DNA from: Pseudomonadota bacterium
Lineage (GTDB): Bacteria > Pseudomonadota > Gammaproteobacteria > Burkholderiales > Rhodocyclaceae
Assembly: GCA_018261895.1 (NCBI GenBank)
Contig: JAGTRT010000030.1
Location: 1-64,000, forward strand
Direction: 5' to 3'
DNA length: 64,000 nucleotides
This document shows, piece after piece, positions 20,001 to 29,211 of this stretch. Position numbers and translations under genes: made by a program. The notes under the pieces are model-generated. The model was not told the DNA's origin. It made no database searches and worked only from the letters and a program-made list of their open reading frames with translations. Positions within the stretch are counted from its first letter, which is position 1. Every line of letters starts with the position of its first letter.

Positions 20001-21980
20001 ATGAGTCTGCATGTCTTCGTCGCCATGCCGTTCGGGATCAAGTCTACCGAGGACGGCGGCCCGGTCGATTTCGACCGGATCTATGGCGAGCTGATCCGCC
20101 CGGCCCTGCAGGGCATCGGACTCGAAGTACTGCGCGCCGACGAGGAACAGCGCCCCGGCGACATCCGCGCGGACATGTTCCAGGAACTGCTGATGGCCGA
20201 CCTCGTGGTCGCCGACCTGACGCTCGACAACCCCAATGTCTGGTACGAACTCGGCGTCCGCCACGCTTTGCGCTCGCGCGGCGTCATCCTTATCCAGGGC
20301 CCGCGCGCCGCCCAGCCCTTCGACATCTACACCGACCGCAAGCTGACTTACCACCTGCAGGACGGCGCCCCCGACCCGAACACCCTGGCCGCCGACATCG
20401 CGGCGCTGGCGGCGATGGCCAAGAACACGCTGAACGCCTGGCGCGGGCGCAAGACCAGCCCGGTCTACAGCCTCCTGCCCAACCTCGAAGAGCCCGACTG
20501 GTCGCGCCTGCGCGTCGGCAATGCCCTGGAATACTGGGAAAGCCACGACGAGTGGGCGACCCGCATCGAGGTCGCCCGCAACGCCAACCGCCCCGAGGAC
20601 ATCCTCGTCCTCGCCGACGAAGCCCCGGCCACGCCGCTGCGCGTGCATGCCCACCTCGAAGCCGGCGAGGCCCTGCGCCGGATGCAGCATTTCAATTTCG
20701 CGCTCGAACAATGTGAAATGGCGCTCGACTACGCGCCGGACAACCATGAAGCCGCCCGCCAGCGCGGCGTCTGCCTTCAGCGACTGGGCCGCACGGACGA
20801 AGCGCGGGCCGTTTTCAAGAAGCTCATCGCGGACAACGAGGACGATATCGAAGCCTGGGAACTGCTCGGCCGCCTGGACAAGGAGGAATGGGTCAGCGCC
20901 TGGCGGATCGAGGGCCACACGCCCGAGCAGATGCGCCAGGACGCCGCCTACGAAGACGCCCTGCTGCGCGACACCATCCTCAGCTACAGCCGGGCCTTCC
21001 GGAGCAGTCCCGGCCACTACCTCTCAGGCATCAACGCGGTCATGATGATGCACGTCTACCGCGACCTGACCGGCGACACACGCTACGAGCGCGAAGCCGC
21101 CATCATGGCCGGCGGCGTCGCCTGGGCGGCCTCCTGCGAACGCGATGACGACTGCCGTTTCTGGGCCCTGGCCAACCTGGGCGCCCTGGCCATCATCGAC
21201 AAGGACCCGGCGGCCGTCGGCACCGCCTTCCGCGAAGCCATCGCCCACGCAGACAACGACTGGCTTGCGCTCGAAGCCACCTACAAGCACATCGCCCTGC
21301 TCGCCGTCCTCGGCTTTCGCCCCGACAACGTCACCATGGCCCTCGGCACGCTCGAACGCGCCATGCTGCGCATCAAGCCGCCGGCCAGCCAGCGCCAGCC
21401 GGACAAGGTCTTCCTCTTTTCCGGTCACATGATCGACAGCCCGAGCCGACCGGAACCGCGCTTTCCCGCCGACAAGGAGCCGATCGCGGCGGCGGCCATT
21501 GGCGAACTGCTCGACCGCCTCGGCGCCGGGCCGGACGATCTGGCGATTGCCCAGGGTGCGGCCGGCGGCGACATCCTCTTCGCCGAAGCCTGCCTGGCGC
21601 GTGGCGTACCGTTCCAGATGCTGCTGCCGCTCGAAGAAGCCGATTTCATCGAAGCCTCGATCCTCCCCTCGGCCAACGGCGAAGCCTGGCGCCAGCGCTA
21701 TCTCGCCCTGCGCGACAAGCTCACGCTGCCACCGCGCATCATGCCGGACGAACTCGGCCCCCTGCCGCGCGACCGCGACGGCCACGAAATGAACGCCTTC
21801 GAACGCTGCAACCTGTGGCTGCTCTACAGCGCGCTGACCCAGGGCCTCAAGCGTGTTCGCTTCGTCTGCCTGTGGAACGGCGGCGGTGGCGACGGCGCCG
21901 GGGGCACCGCGCACATGGTCCACGAAGTCAGGCGACGAACCGGCCAGGTCCATTGGCTGGACACGCGCCAGCTCTGGTAA
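20001..21980 (+). CDS. TIR/nucleoside-deoxyribosyltransferase-like N-terminus (TRAFs-binding-type) + TPR + SLOG-like C-terminal Rossmann domain
   Basis: MSLHVFVAMPFGIKS...DLVVADLTLDNPNVWYELGVRHALRSRGVILI; TPR-like helices; C-terminal VFLFSGHMID...LAIAQGAAGGDILFAEACLARGVPFQMLLPLEEADFIEASI. Confidence 0.7.
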   Translation: MSLHVFVAMPFGIKSTEDGGPVDFDRIYGELIRPALQGIGLEVLRADEEQRPGDIRADMFQELLMADLVVADLTLDNPNVWYELGVRHALRSRGVILIQGPRAAQPFDIYTDRKLTYHLQDGAPDPNTLAADIAALAAMAKNTLNAWRGRKTSPVYSLLPNLEEPDWSRLRVGNALEYWESHDEWATRIEVARNANRPEDILVLADEAPATPLRVHAHLEAGEALRRMQHFNFALEQCEMALDYAPDNHEAARQRGVCLQRLGRTDEARAVFKKLIADNEDDIEAWELLGRLDKEEWVSAWRIEGHTPEQMRQDAAYEDALLRDTILSYSRAFRSSPGHYLSGINAVMMMHVYRDLTGDTRYEREAAIMAGGVAWAASCERDDDCRFWALANLGALAIIDKDPAAVGTAFREAIAHADNDWLALEATYKHIALLAVLGFRPDNVTMALGTLERAMLRIKPPASQRQPDKVFLFSGHMIDSPSRPEPRFPADKEPIAAAAIGELLDRLGAGPDDLAIAQGAAGGDILFAEACLARGVPFQMLLPLEEADFIEASILPSANGEAWRQRYLALRDKLTLPPRIMPDELGPLPRDRDGHEMNAFERCNLWLLYSALTQGLKRVRFVCLWNGGGGDGAGGTAHMVHEVRRRTGQVHWLDTRQLW

Positions 21981-22043
21981 TCTGAATGTCATTTTCCTGC
22001 CGCACCCTGTCAAGTCGCACCGTACTCAACAAGGAGACGCACC

Positions 22044-22877
22044 ATGGCCAAGAAAGCACTTTGCATCGGCATCAACAACTACCCCGGAACACACATGGAC
22101 CTGCAGGGCTGCGTCAATGACGCGCAGGACTGGTCGGCCGTCCTCACCGCGCGCGGCTACAAGACCACGCTGCTGCTCGACGACAAGGCGACCAAGGCCG
22201 CCATGGTCGACGCCATGAGCAAGCTGATCGCCAGCGGCAGCAAGGGCGACAGCCTGATCATCACCTTCTCCGGCCACGGCACCTACCAGCCGGACGAGGA
22301 TGGCGACGAGGTCGACGGCCTCGACGAAGCGCTCTGCCCCTACGACCTGCAGACCAAGGGTGCGGCGCTGACCGACGACGAGATCAAGGGCATCTTCGCG
22401 ACGCGCAAGGGCGGCGTCCGCCTCCTGCTCATTTCCGACAGTTGTCACTCCGGCACCGTGACCCGCGCCGCCAAGGCCGACAAGGATGCCGACACCCGGC
22501 CGCGCTTCATGCCGATGGGCAACTGGCTGCCGGCCAACAAGCTGCCGAAGAATTTCGCCGGCAAGGCCGCGCAGACCATGGTCGGGCCGGTCGGCACCTC
22601 GCCGCTGGCCGGAGCCTTCGTCAAGCAGGTCGGCGACCTGCTGCTTTCCGGTTGCAAGGAAGGCCCGAACAACTACAGCTACGACGCCAAGATCGCCGGC
22701 CGCTACAACGGCGCCTTCACCTACTACGCCCTGAAGACGCTCAAGGCCCTCAAGCCCGAGGCGACCTACAACGACTGGTACAAGGCCATCCTCAAGAGCC
22801 TGCCCTCGGCCAGTTATCCGCAGACGCCGCAACTGGTCGGCACCAGCCAGGCCAAGACGCGCAAGGCACTGACCTGA
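22044..22877 (+). CDS. Caspase-family protein (type I metacaspase-like peptidase)
   Basis: Catalytic His in LIITFSGHGTYQPDEDGDEVDGLDEALCPYD; Cys in LLLISDSCHSGT. Confidence 0.93.
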   Translation: MAKKALCIGINNYPGTHMDLQGCVNDAQDWSAVLTARGYKTTLLLDDKATKAAMVDAMSKLIASGSKGDSLIITFSGHGTYQPDEDGDEVDGLDEALCPYDLQTKGAALTDDEIKGIFATRKGGVRLLLISDSCHSGTVTRAAKADKDADTRPRFMPMGNWLPANKLPKNFAGKAAQTMVGPVGTSPLAGAFVKQVGDLLLSGCKEGPNNYSYDAKIAGRYNGAFTYYALKTLKALKPEATYNDWYKAILKSLPSASYPQTPQLVGTSQAKTRKALT

Positions 22878-22891
22878 TTGAAGCAGAACGG

Positions 22892-22916
22892 TCATTCCCG
22901 CGAAAGCGGGGATGAT
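22892..22916. repeat. REP-like hairpin TCATTCCCGCGAAAGCGGGGATGA between the caspase and CHAT genes
   Basis: Near-perfect inverted repeat ATTCCCGC-GAAA-GCGGGGAT in the 80-bp intergenic gap. Confidence 0.6.
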
Positions 22917-22957
22917 CAACCCGAATTGCGCTCTACCCGGCAAGCAGGAGACACAGC

Positions 22958-25900
22958 ATGACAACACGCACGATCCGCATTCGCGGCACCAAAGTCGGTG
23001 CCGGCAGCCGCGGGGCCAGCCAGCCCGGCGGGCCGGAACCGCTCTTTCGACTCGCCCCGGGCAGCGCCCGCGATGGCGCCGGGGACGAGATCGAGGTCAA
23101 GCCCGAGACGGTAGTGCGTGTTGCGCTCGAAAACGGCTTCGTGCTGTGGAGCCGGGCCGACGACCTGACGCGCGAATACGGCAATCCGCCGCCGCGCGGC
23201 CAGAGTGGCGCCTGGGAATTCACCCGCCTGACACCACGCCGGGCGGCCAGCGGCGAACGCGGCGTAGTCGGACTGGCCATCCGCGTTCTTGAATTCTTCA
23301 AAATCGACGCCACCAAGAAAGCCGCCGGCAAGATCGGCAAGGCGCTCGAAGAAAAACAACTGGGCAAGGCGCCCGGCCTCTACCGCGTCGCCCCCGGCAA
23401 GACGCTGAGCCTCACGCCGGTGCCCGGCACCGGCCCGCTGCCGGCGGCCAAAGGCCCCATCCTCGTCTTCATCCACGGCACGGCGTCGAGCACGACAGCC
23501 GGCTACGGCAAACTCTGGGACCCGCGCAACGCCGACGCGCAGAAGCTGCGCGACAGCCTGACGGCGACCTACGGCGATCGCGTCTTCGCCTTCGAGCACC
23601 GGACCCTGACCGAAAGCCCGATCCAGAACGCCATGGCCCTGCTCGAACGGCTGCCCGACGGCGCCGACGTGCATCTCGTCTCGCACTCGCGCGGCGGTCT
23701 GGTCGGCGAACTGCTCTGCCTGTCGGGCTGCGCGAAGCTGGCCGAGGTGCTGACGCCATTTCAAATTGAGCGCTTTTTTGCCGTTGACCGTAGCATTGCC
23801 CCGCAGCTCGGCCTGCCGCCGCTGTCGGCCGACGAGGAAAAGGCGCGCAACGCCGCCTACGCCGCCGACCGCGACCGCCTCGGCCAATTCGTCACGCTGC
23901 TCGGCAAGAAGAAGATCCGCGTCAGCCGCTTTGCCCGCGTCGCCTGCCCGGCGCGCGGCACGACGCTGGCCTCCGGCCGCCTCGACCGCTGGCTGTCGGT
24001 CATCGACTACCTGTCGTCGGCTGCGCTCGGCAGCGGGCTGGTAGTGAGCGGCGCCGTCGATTTCATCCAGGCCGTCGTCGCCGAACGCACCGACCCGCGC
24101 ACCCTGCCCGGCGTCGAGGCGATGATCCCCGGCTCGGCCCTGACCCGGCTGCTCAACAGCATCCCCGAACTGGCCACTGACGCCGACCTCGCCGTCATCG
24201 CCGGCGACATTGAGGGCGGTGCCACGCTGCTCAACACACTGAAGGTGCTTGCCACCGACTGGTTCTACAAGAACGAGCACGACCTCGTCGTCGATACGGC
24301 GTCCATGCTCGGTGGCCTGCCGCGCCTCAACGGCGGCGCCCGCTACCGCAAGGACCAGGGGCCGAAGGTCGATCACTTCCGCTATTTCACCAACGGCCAG
24401 AGCATCAACTGGCTGCGTGCCGCGCTGACCCGGGCCGATCACGAGACCGGCGGTTTCCTGCCCATCGAAGTCAAGGCACCGCGCCCGGCCCGCGAAATCC
24501 GGCGGCGCAGCAGTGGCACCCCGCGCCCCATCGCCGTCGTCCTGCCCGGCACCATGGGCAGCGAACTCAAGGCCGGTGATGAACAGATCTGGCTCAAGTA
24601 CGGCGCACTGTTCGCCGGCGGCCTCGGCAAGCTGCGCATGGGCAAGCCGGACATCGTGCCGGTCGGTCTGGTCGAGGACTTCTATGGCCCGCTCGTCGAC
24701 TTCCTGGCGCGCAGCCACGATGTCGAGGTCTTCCCCTACGACTGGCGCCACTCGATCCGCGATGCGGCTGCCCGTCTGGCCGACACGCTGGCCCCGCTCG
24801 TCGACCGCGCCGAGCGCACGCAACAGCCGCTGCGCCTCGTCGCCCACTCGATGGGCGGCCTCGTCGTCCGCTCGATGATCGCCGACGGCGGCGCCGGCGC
24901 CGCGCTCTGGGAACGCATCAAACGCCTGCCGGGCAGCCGCTTCCTGATGCTCGGCACGCCCAACCTCGGCTCCTACGAAGCGGTGCGCTGGCTGACCGGC
25001 TTCAACCCGACGCAGGCCAAGCTGACGCTGCTCGACATCGGGCACAACACCGACCAGATCATCGGCATCGTCCGCGACTACCCGGGCCTGCTCGAACTGC
25101 TGCCCTTCGCGCCGAAAGACCCGAATTTCACCGAAATGGCCCACTGGCAGGCGATCAGGGAGAGCACCGAAGCGCAATGGGAACTGGCCAACCCGGCCAC
25201 GCTCAAGGAAGCGGCCGTGTCCTGGCAACGCCTGCTCGCCGCGCCGACCGATCCGCTCATGTGCTACGTCGCGGGCTGCCAGCCGGCCACCGTCATCGAC
25301 TACCAGCTGGTGCCCCGCGACGACGATCCGCCGAGCCAGCGCAAGAAACTCGAATTCATCGCCACGGCCGAAGGCGACGGCACGGTGAGCTGGGCTTCCG
25401 GCCGACTGCCCGGCGTGCCGGTGTGGTACGTCGAGGACACCGCGCATGACGCGCTGTGCGCCCAGCCCAAGGCCTTCCCCGGCTATCTCGACCTGCTCGT
25501 CAAGGGCAGCACGACGCTGCTGCCGGCCGCACCGCCGACCCGCGCCCGCGGCGCCGCCGGCGAGGAACGTTTTGTCCTGCCGTCGCTGCCCGTGGCCGAC
25601 AGCATGCCCGGCCCCGACGACATTGCGACATTTGGATTTTCGGGCGGAATTCCGGTTGACCGTGGGAACGGCGAAAAATCCGGCCAGACCATCGAAGTCA
25701 GCATCACCCACGGCAGCCTGGCCTACGCCCGCCACCCGGTCGTCGTCGGCCACTACCAGGGCGACACCATCGTCAGCGCCGAGAAGGCGCTCGACCGGCA
25801 GCTCGGCGGCGCCCTGTCCGGCCGCGCCGATCTCGGCATCTACCCCGGCCCGCTCGGCACCTGCACGACCTTCTTCAACGACAGCCCGACGGCCAAGCCG

Positions 25901-28378
25901 GCCGGCGCCCTCGTCGTCGGCCTCGGCGAAGTCGGCAAGCTCGGCCCCGGCCAGCTCGAAGAAGCCATGCGCAGCGCCCTGCTCGACTTCGCGCTGCGCA
26001 TCGCTCACTGGCCGGATGATCGCTTCGGCGAAGCCAGCCGGCCGCGCTCGGCGGCCATCAGCTGCCTGCTCATCGGCACCGGTGCCGGTGGCGTCCCGGT
26101 CGGCGACGCCATCGAAGCCGTCCTGCGCGCCGCCATCACTGCCAATGCCCGACTGGTCGACAACGAAATGGACGGCCGGGTCGTCATCGACCGCATCGAA
26201 TTCGTCGAGCTCTACGAAGATCTCGCCATCTCGGCCGCCCACGCCCTGCGCAAGGTGGTCGACAACGCCGAGCTGAAGCCCGGCCTGCACTGGGCTGCAG
26301 AGGCCATCGAGGCGGGCCAGGGCGGGCAGTTCCGCCTGCGCGCCGACGAGGCGCCGGAGTGGTGGCACCGCCTCGAAATCGTCGAGGACGAACACAACGA
26401 CCAGACGCTGCGCTTCATCTTCCCGACCGACAAGGCGCGCGCCGAGGAAACCATGGCCACCGGCCAGCTCTCGCTGGCCGACTCCTTCATCGAACTGGCC
26501 AGCCAGGACACCAACCGCAACGCCGAGGCCGCCAGGACGCTGTTCGAGCTGCTGCTCCCCGTCCGCGTCAAGGAACTGTCCGGCCAGCAGGGCAACCTCG
26601 TGGTGCTCGTCGACAAGCGTTCGGCGCGCTACCCGTGGGAACTGCTCGAGGATCGCTGGGGCAGCAGCCCACGTCCGCCGGCCGTCAATGCCGGCATGAT
26701 CCGCCAGTTCAAGACGGCCAATTTCCGCGCCCGGCCGGCCTATGCGCCGAGCGACACGGCGCTCGTCATCGGCAATCCGGACCTCGGCAACTCGCCCGAT
26801 TTCGACGACCTGCCCGGCGCCCGCGACGAGGCGCTGAGCGTCGTCGGCACCCTGGCCAATGCCGGCTTCGATGTCACCGACCGCGTCAATGAACGCACGC
26901 CAGCCATCCTCGAAGCGCTGCACCGCGAGAAATGGCGCATCCTCCATCTGGCCGGGCACGGCGTCCATGAATACCAGTCGGCCCGCATGAGCGCGCCGCG
27001 TTCGGGCATGGTCATCGGCCTCGACACCATCCTGACCCCGGGCGACATCGGCCAGATGCGCTGGGTGCCGGAACTGGTCTTCATCAACTGCTGCCACCTC
27101 GGCCGCGTCGATGGCCACGGCAAGACCGAGCCCGGCGTCCTCGCCGCCAACCTCGCCGAGCAGTTCATCCTGATGGGCGTCAAGGCCGTCATCGCCGCTG
27201 GCTGGGCTGTCGACGATTCCGCCGGCAAAGCTTTTGGCGAAGGCTTCTACCGGCGCATGGTGGCCGGCGAATTTTTCGGCGAAGCGGTCCGCGCCGCCCG
27301 CGAAGACATTTTCACCGGCTGCGAGAACGTGAACACCTGGGGCGCCTACCAGTGCTACGGCGATCCGAACTACCGCCTGTCGCGCGACAGCGTGCAACGC
27401 CACAGCGAAGGCCTGCCCTACACGACGCCGCACGAACTGGTCGTCGATCTCGACAACCTGGCCTGCGGCCTGCGCAACGGTGACGATGCCTCGGATGTCG
27501 CCGAGCGCATCGAACGCCGCCTGCGGCGCATTCCAGGCACGCAAGCGGCTTGGACGAAGCGCGCCGATGTCGCCGCCGCGCTGGGCTTTGCCTGGGGCGA
27601 AGCGGGCGAATGGGAAAAAAGCATCGCCGAGCTGCGCGTCGCCATCGAAGCCGAAGGCGGGCAATGCAGCGTGCGCGTCATCGAACAGCTGGCCAACTAC
27701 GAAGTCCGCCTGGCCGGCAGCCGCTGGCTCGCGGCCGACGACCGCAATGAAACGCTGCGGGCAGAACTGCGCGCCAGCATCGAACAGGCCATCTCGCGCC
27801 TGGCTGCGCTCTGCGTCAACGGCGAAACAAGCGAACGCCTGAGCCTTCTCGGCGGCGCCTACAAGCGCCTGGCGCTGATCGAAGCGGCCGACGGCAACCG
27901 CCTGGAAGCCCTGGTCAACATGGCCGAGCACTACGGCCGGGCCTACGCGCTGGGTGGCAAGCCCTACGCCTTCACCAACTGGGCCAATGCCGCGCTGCTC
28001 GTCCGCCGCTGCTACCCGGATCAGCCGACCGACCAGCCACCGCTGCGTGGCCTCGACAGCTTGCGCGAAAAGGTCGCCCGCCTGCACCGCGCCCTCGACA
28101 AGAGCAACGCGAGCACGCCGAACTTCTGGGACAGCGCCAGCCTGGCCGACCTCGACCTCGTGCTGGCGATGGCCGACAGCCTGCCCGGCAGCCGGCGGCG
28201 CAAGGCCTCGCCGGCGCCCGACGCCGCCCGCGAAACCTATCGCCAGGCCATCCTGCGCGGGGCCAGCGTGCGCGAGCGCTCGTCGATCACCGAACACCTC
28301 GATTTCCTGCGCGCCCACTACCCCGACGACGACCCGATGGCCGGACTCATTGACCGGATCAAGGAGGACCTCGCATGA
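22958..28378 (+). CDS. Giant multidomain protein: two alpha/beta hydrolases, macro/M17-N-like region, CHAT protease, TPR-like tail
   Basis: Hydrolase 1: ILVFIHGTASSTTAGYG / VHLVSHSRGGLVGELL. Hydrolase 2: AVVLPGTMGSELK / LRLVAHSMGGLVVRSM. CHAT: WRILHLAGHGVHE / LVFINCCHLGRVDG. Confidence 0.85.
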   Translation: MTTRTIRIRGTKVGAGSRGASQPGGPEPLFRLAPGSARDGAGDEIEVKPETVVRVALENGFVLWSRADDLTREYGNPPPRGQSGAWEFTRLTPRRAASGERGVVGLAIRVLEFFKIDATKKAAGKIGKALEEKQLGKAPGLYRVAPGKTLSLTPVPGTGPLPAAKGPILVFIHGTASSTTAGYGKLWDPRNADAQKLRDSLTATYGDRVFAFEHRTLTESPIQNAMALLERLPDGADVHLVSHSRGGLVGELLCLSGCAKLAEVLTPFQIERFFAVDRSIAPQLGLPPLSADEEKARNAAYAADRDRLGQFVTLLGKKKIRVSRFARVACPARGTTLASGRLDRWLSVIDYLSSAALGSGLVVSGAVDFIQAVVAERTDPRTLPGVEAMIPGSALTRLLNSIPELATDADLAVIAGDIEGGATLLNTLKVLATDWFYKNEHDLVVDTASMLGGLPRLNGGARYRKDQGPKVDHFRYFTNGQSINWLRAALTRADHETGGFLPIEVKAPRPAREIRRRSSGTPRPIAVVLPGTMGSELKAGDEQIWLKYGALFAGGLGKLRMGKPDIVPVGLVEDFYGPLVDFLARSHDVEVFPYDWRHSIRDAAARLADTLAPLVDRAERTQQPLRLVAHSMGGLVVRSMIADGGAGAALWERIKRLPGSRFLMLGTPNLGSYEAVRWLTGFNPTQAKLTLLDIGHNTDQIIGIVRDYPGLLELLPFAPKDPNFTEMAHWQAIRESTEAQWELANPATLKEAAVSWQRLLAAPTDPLMCYVAGCQPATVIDYQLVPRDDDPPSQRKKLEFIATAEGDGTVSWASGRLPGVPVWYVEDTAHDALCAQPKAFPGYLDLLVKGSTTLLPAAPPTRARGAAGEERFVLPSLPVADSMPGPDDIATFGFSGGIPVDRGNGEKSGQTIEVSITHGSLAYARHPVVVGHYQGDTIVSAEKALDRQLGGALSGRADLGIYPGPLGTCTTFFNDSPTAKPAGALVVGLGEVGKLGPGQLEEAMRSALLDFALRIAHWPDDRFGEASRPRSAAISCLLIGTGAGGVPVGDAIEAVLRAAITANARLVDNEMDGRVVIDRIEFVELYEDLAISAAHALRKVVDNAELKPGLHWAAEAIEAGQGGQFRLRADEAPEWWHRLEIVEDEHNDQTLRFIFPTDKARAEETMATGQLSLADSFIELASQDTNRNAEAARTLFELLLPVRVKELSGQQGNLVVLVDKRSARYPWELLEDRWGSSPRPPAVNAGMIRQFKTANFRARPAYAPSDTALVIGNPDLGNSPDFDDLPGARDEALSVVGTLANAGFDVTDRVNERTPAILEALHREKWRILHLAGHGVHEYQSARMSAPRSGMVIGLDTILTPGDIGQMRWVPELVFINCCHLGRVDGHGKTEPGVLAANLAEQFILMGVKAVIAAGWAVDDSAGKAFGEGFYRRMVAGEFFGEAVRAAREDIFTGCENVNTWGAYQCYGDPNYRLSRDSVQRHSEGLPYTTPHELVVDLDNLACGLRNGDDASDVAERIERRLRRIPGTQAAWTKRADVAAALGFAWGEAGEWEKSIAELRVAIEAEGGQCSVRVIEQLANYEVRLAGSRWLAADDRNETLRAELRASIEQAISRLAALCVNGETSERLSLLGGAYKRLALIEAADGNRLEALVNMAEHYGRAYALGGKPYAFTNWANAALLVRRCYPDQPTDQPPLRGLDSLREKVARLHRALDKSNASTPNFWDSASLADLDLVLAMADSLPGSRRRKASPAPDAARETYRQAILRGASVRERSSITEHLDFLRAHYPDDDPMAGLIDRIKEDLA
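23758..23792 (+). repeat. Intragenic TTGACCGT repeat (GCCG subtype) in the CHAT gene
   Basis: ATTTCAAATTGAGCGCTTTTTTGCCGTTGACCGTA; encodes PFQIERFFAVDRS. Confidence 0.65.
25630..25664 (+). repeat. Second intragenic TTGACCGT repeat in the CHAT gene
   Basis: ATTTGGATTTTCGGGCGGAATTCCGGTTGACCGTG; encodes TFGFSGGIPVDRG. Confidence 0.65.
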
Positions 28379-29208
28379 CCACCCGCAAAACACCCACCAA
28401 GCCAGCGACCACCGAGCCCCCCGCAGCAAAGCCGCGCGGCCGGCGCCGGAGCGCAACGCCCCCGGTGACCACACAGCCCGAGGTCGTGAGCCAGACGCCG
28501 GCCAAGACGGCCAAAAAACCGGCTGCCGCGAAAAAGGCAACGGCAACGAAGGCTGCCAAGCCGCGCACCACGCCGCCCGCCCCCGCTGTCACTCCCCCGG
28601 CTGCGGGCAAAGCCCGCGGCGCCTCGCGTTCGGCCAATCCCACGGTCGACCGGAAAAATGAGCCAATTTCGCAATTCACCCTGGCCAACATCCGCCACGA
28701 CACGCGCATTTCGCCCAACTTCCTGATCTATGAACTGACCCGATCCGAGCTCGCCGACCGCCGTGGCATCCCCAACCATTTTGCCTCCGACCAGGAGCTG
28801 CGCGCCGCCATCCATCTCGCCCGCGAAGTACTGCAGCCGATCCGCGACAAGTTCGGCAGCTTCACGCCGAACAGCGTTTTCCGCGGCCACCCGCTCGAAC
28901 GCGCCCTCAAGAACAAGCCAGCGAGCTGGCTCAGCACCAGCCAGCATTCGCGCGGCGAAGCCTGCGACATCGAGATCGTCGGCATGAGCACGCTGGACCT
29001 GGCCAACTGGGCGAAGGACAACCTCAAGGATTTCGACCAGATCATCTGCGAATGCTACGACCCGACCAAAGGCCCCAATTCCGGCTGGGTGCACATCTCG
29101 CTCAAGGCCCCGGGCACGGGCGAAAACCGCCGACAACTGCTGAGCTACATCGCCAGCCACGGCAAGATGGTCTACGTGCCGGGCCTGCGCGCCACCGCGA
29201 CCGCCTGA
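28375..29208 (+). CDS. M15-family (D-Ala-D-Ala carboxypeptidase-like) peptidase with Lys/Pro/Ala-rich N-terminus
   Basis: Zn-ligand pattern STSQHSRGEACDIEIVG ... GPNSGWVHISL; overlaps the CHAT stop by 4 bp (ATGA). Confidence 0.75.
   Translation: MTTRKTPTKPATTEPPAAKPRGRRRSATPPVTTQPEVVSQTPAKTAKKPAAAKKATATKAAKPRTTPPAPAVTPPAAGKARGASRSANPTVDRKNEPISQFTLANIRHDTRISPNFLIYELTRSELADRRGIPNHFASDQELRAAIHLAREVLQPIRDKFGSFTPNSVFRGHPLERALKNKPASWLSTSQHSRGEACDIEIVGMSTLDLANWAKDNLKDFDQIICECYDPTKGPNSGWVHISLKAPGTGENRRQLLSYIASHGKMVYVPGLRATATA
28641..28676 (-). repeat. Intragenic TTGACCGT-repeat variant (GTCGACCGT) in the M15 gene
   Basis: Plus strand CACGGTCGACCGGAAAAATGAGCCAATTTCGCAATT; encodes PTVDRKNEPISQF. Confidence 0.5.
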
Positions 29209-29211
29209 CGC

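Noticed and set aside
22916-28546. 1876-aa ORF on the minus strand opposite the CHAT gene
   Set aside because: High-GC antisense shadow ORF: composition is Arg/Ala/Gly/His/Val rich with no domain motif, while the plus strand has clear hydrolase and CHAT motifs.
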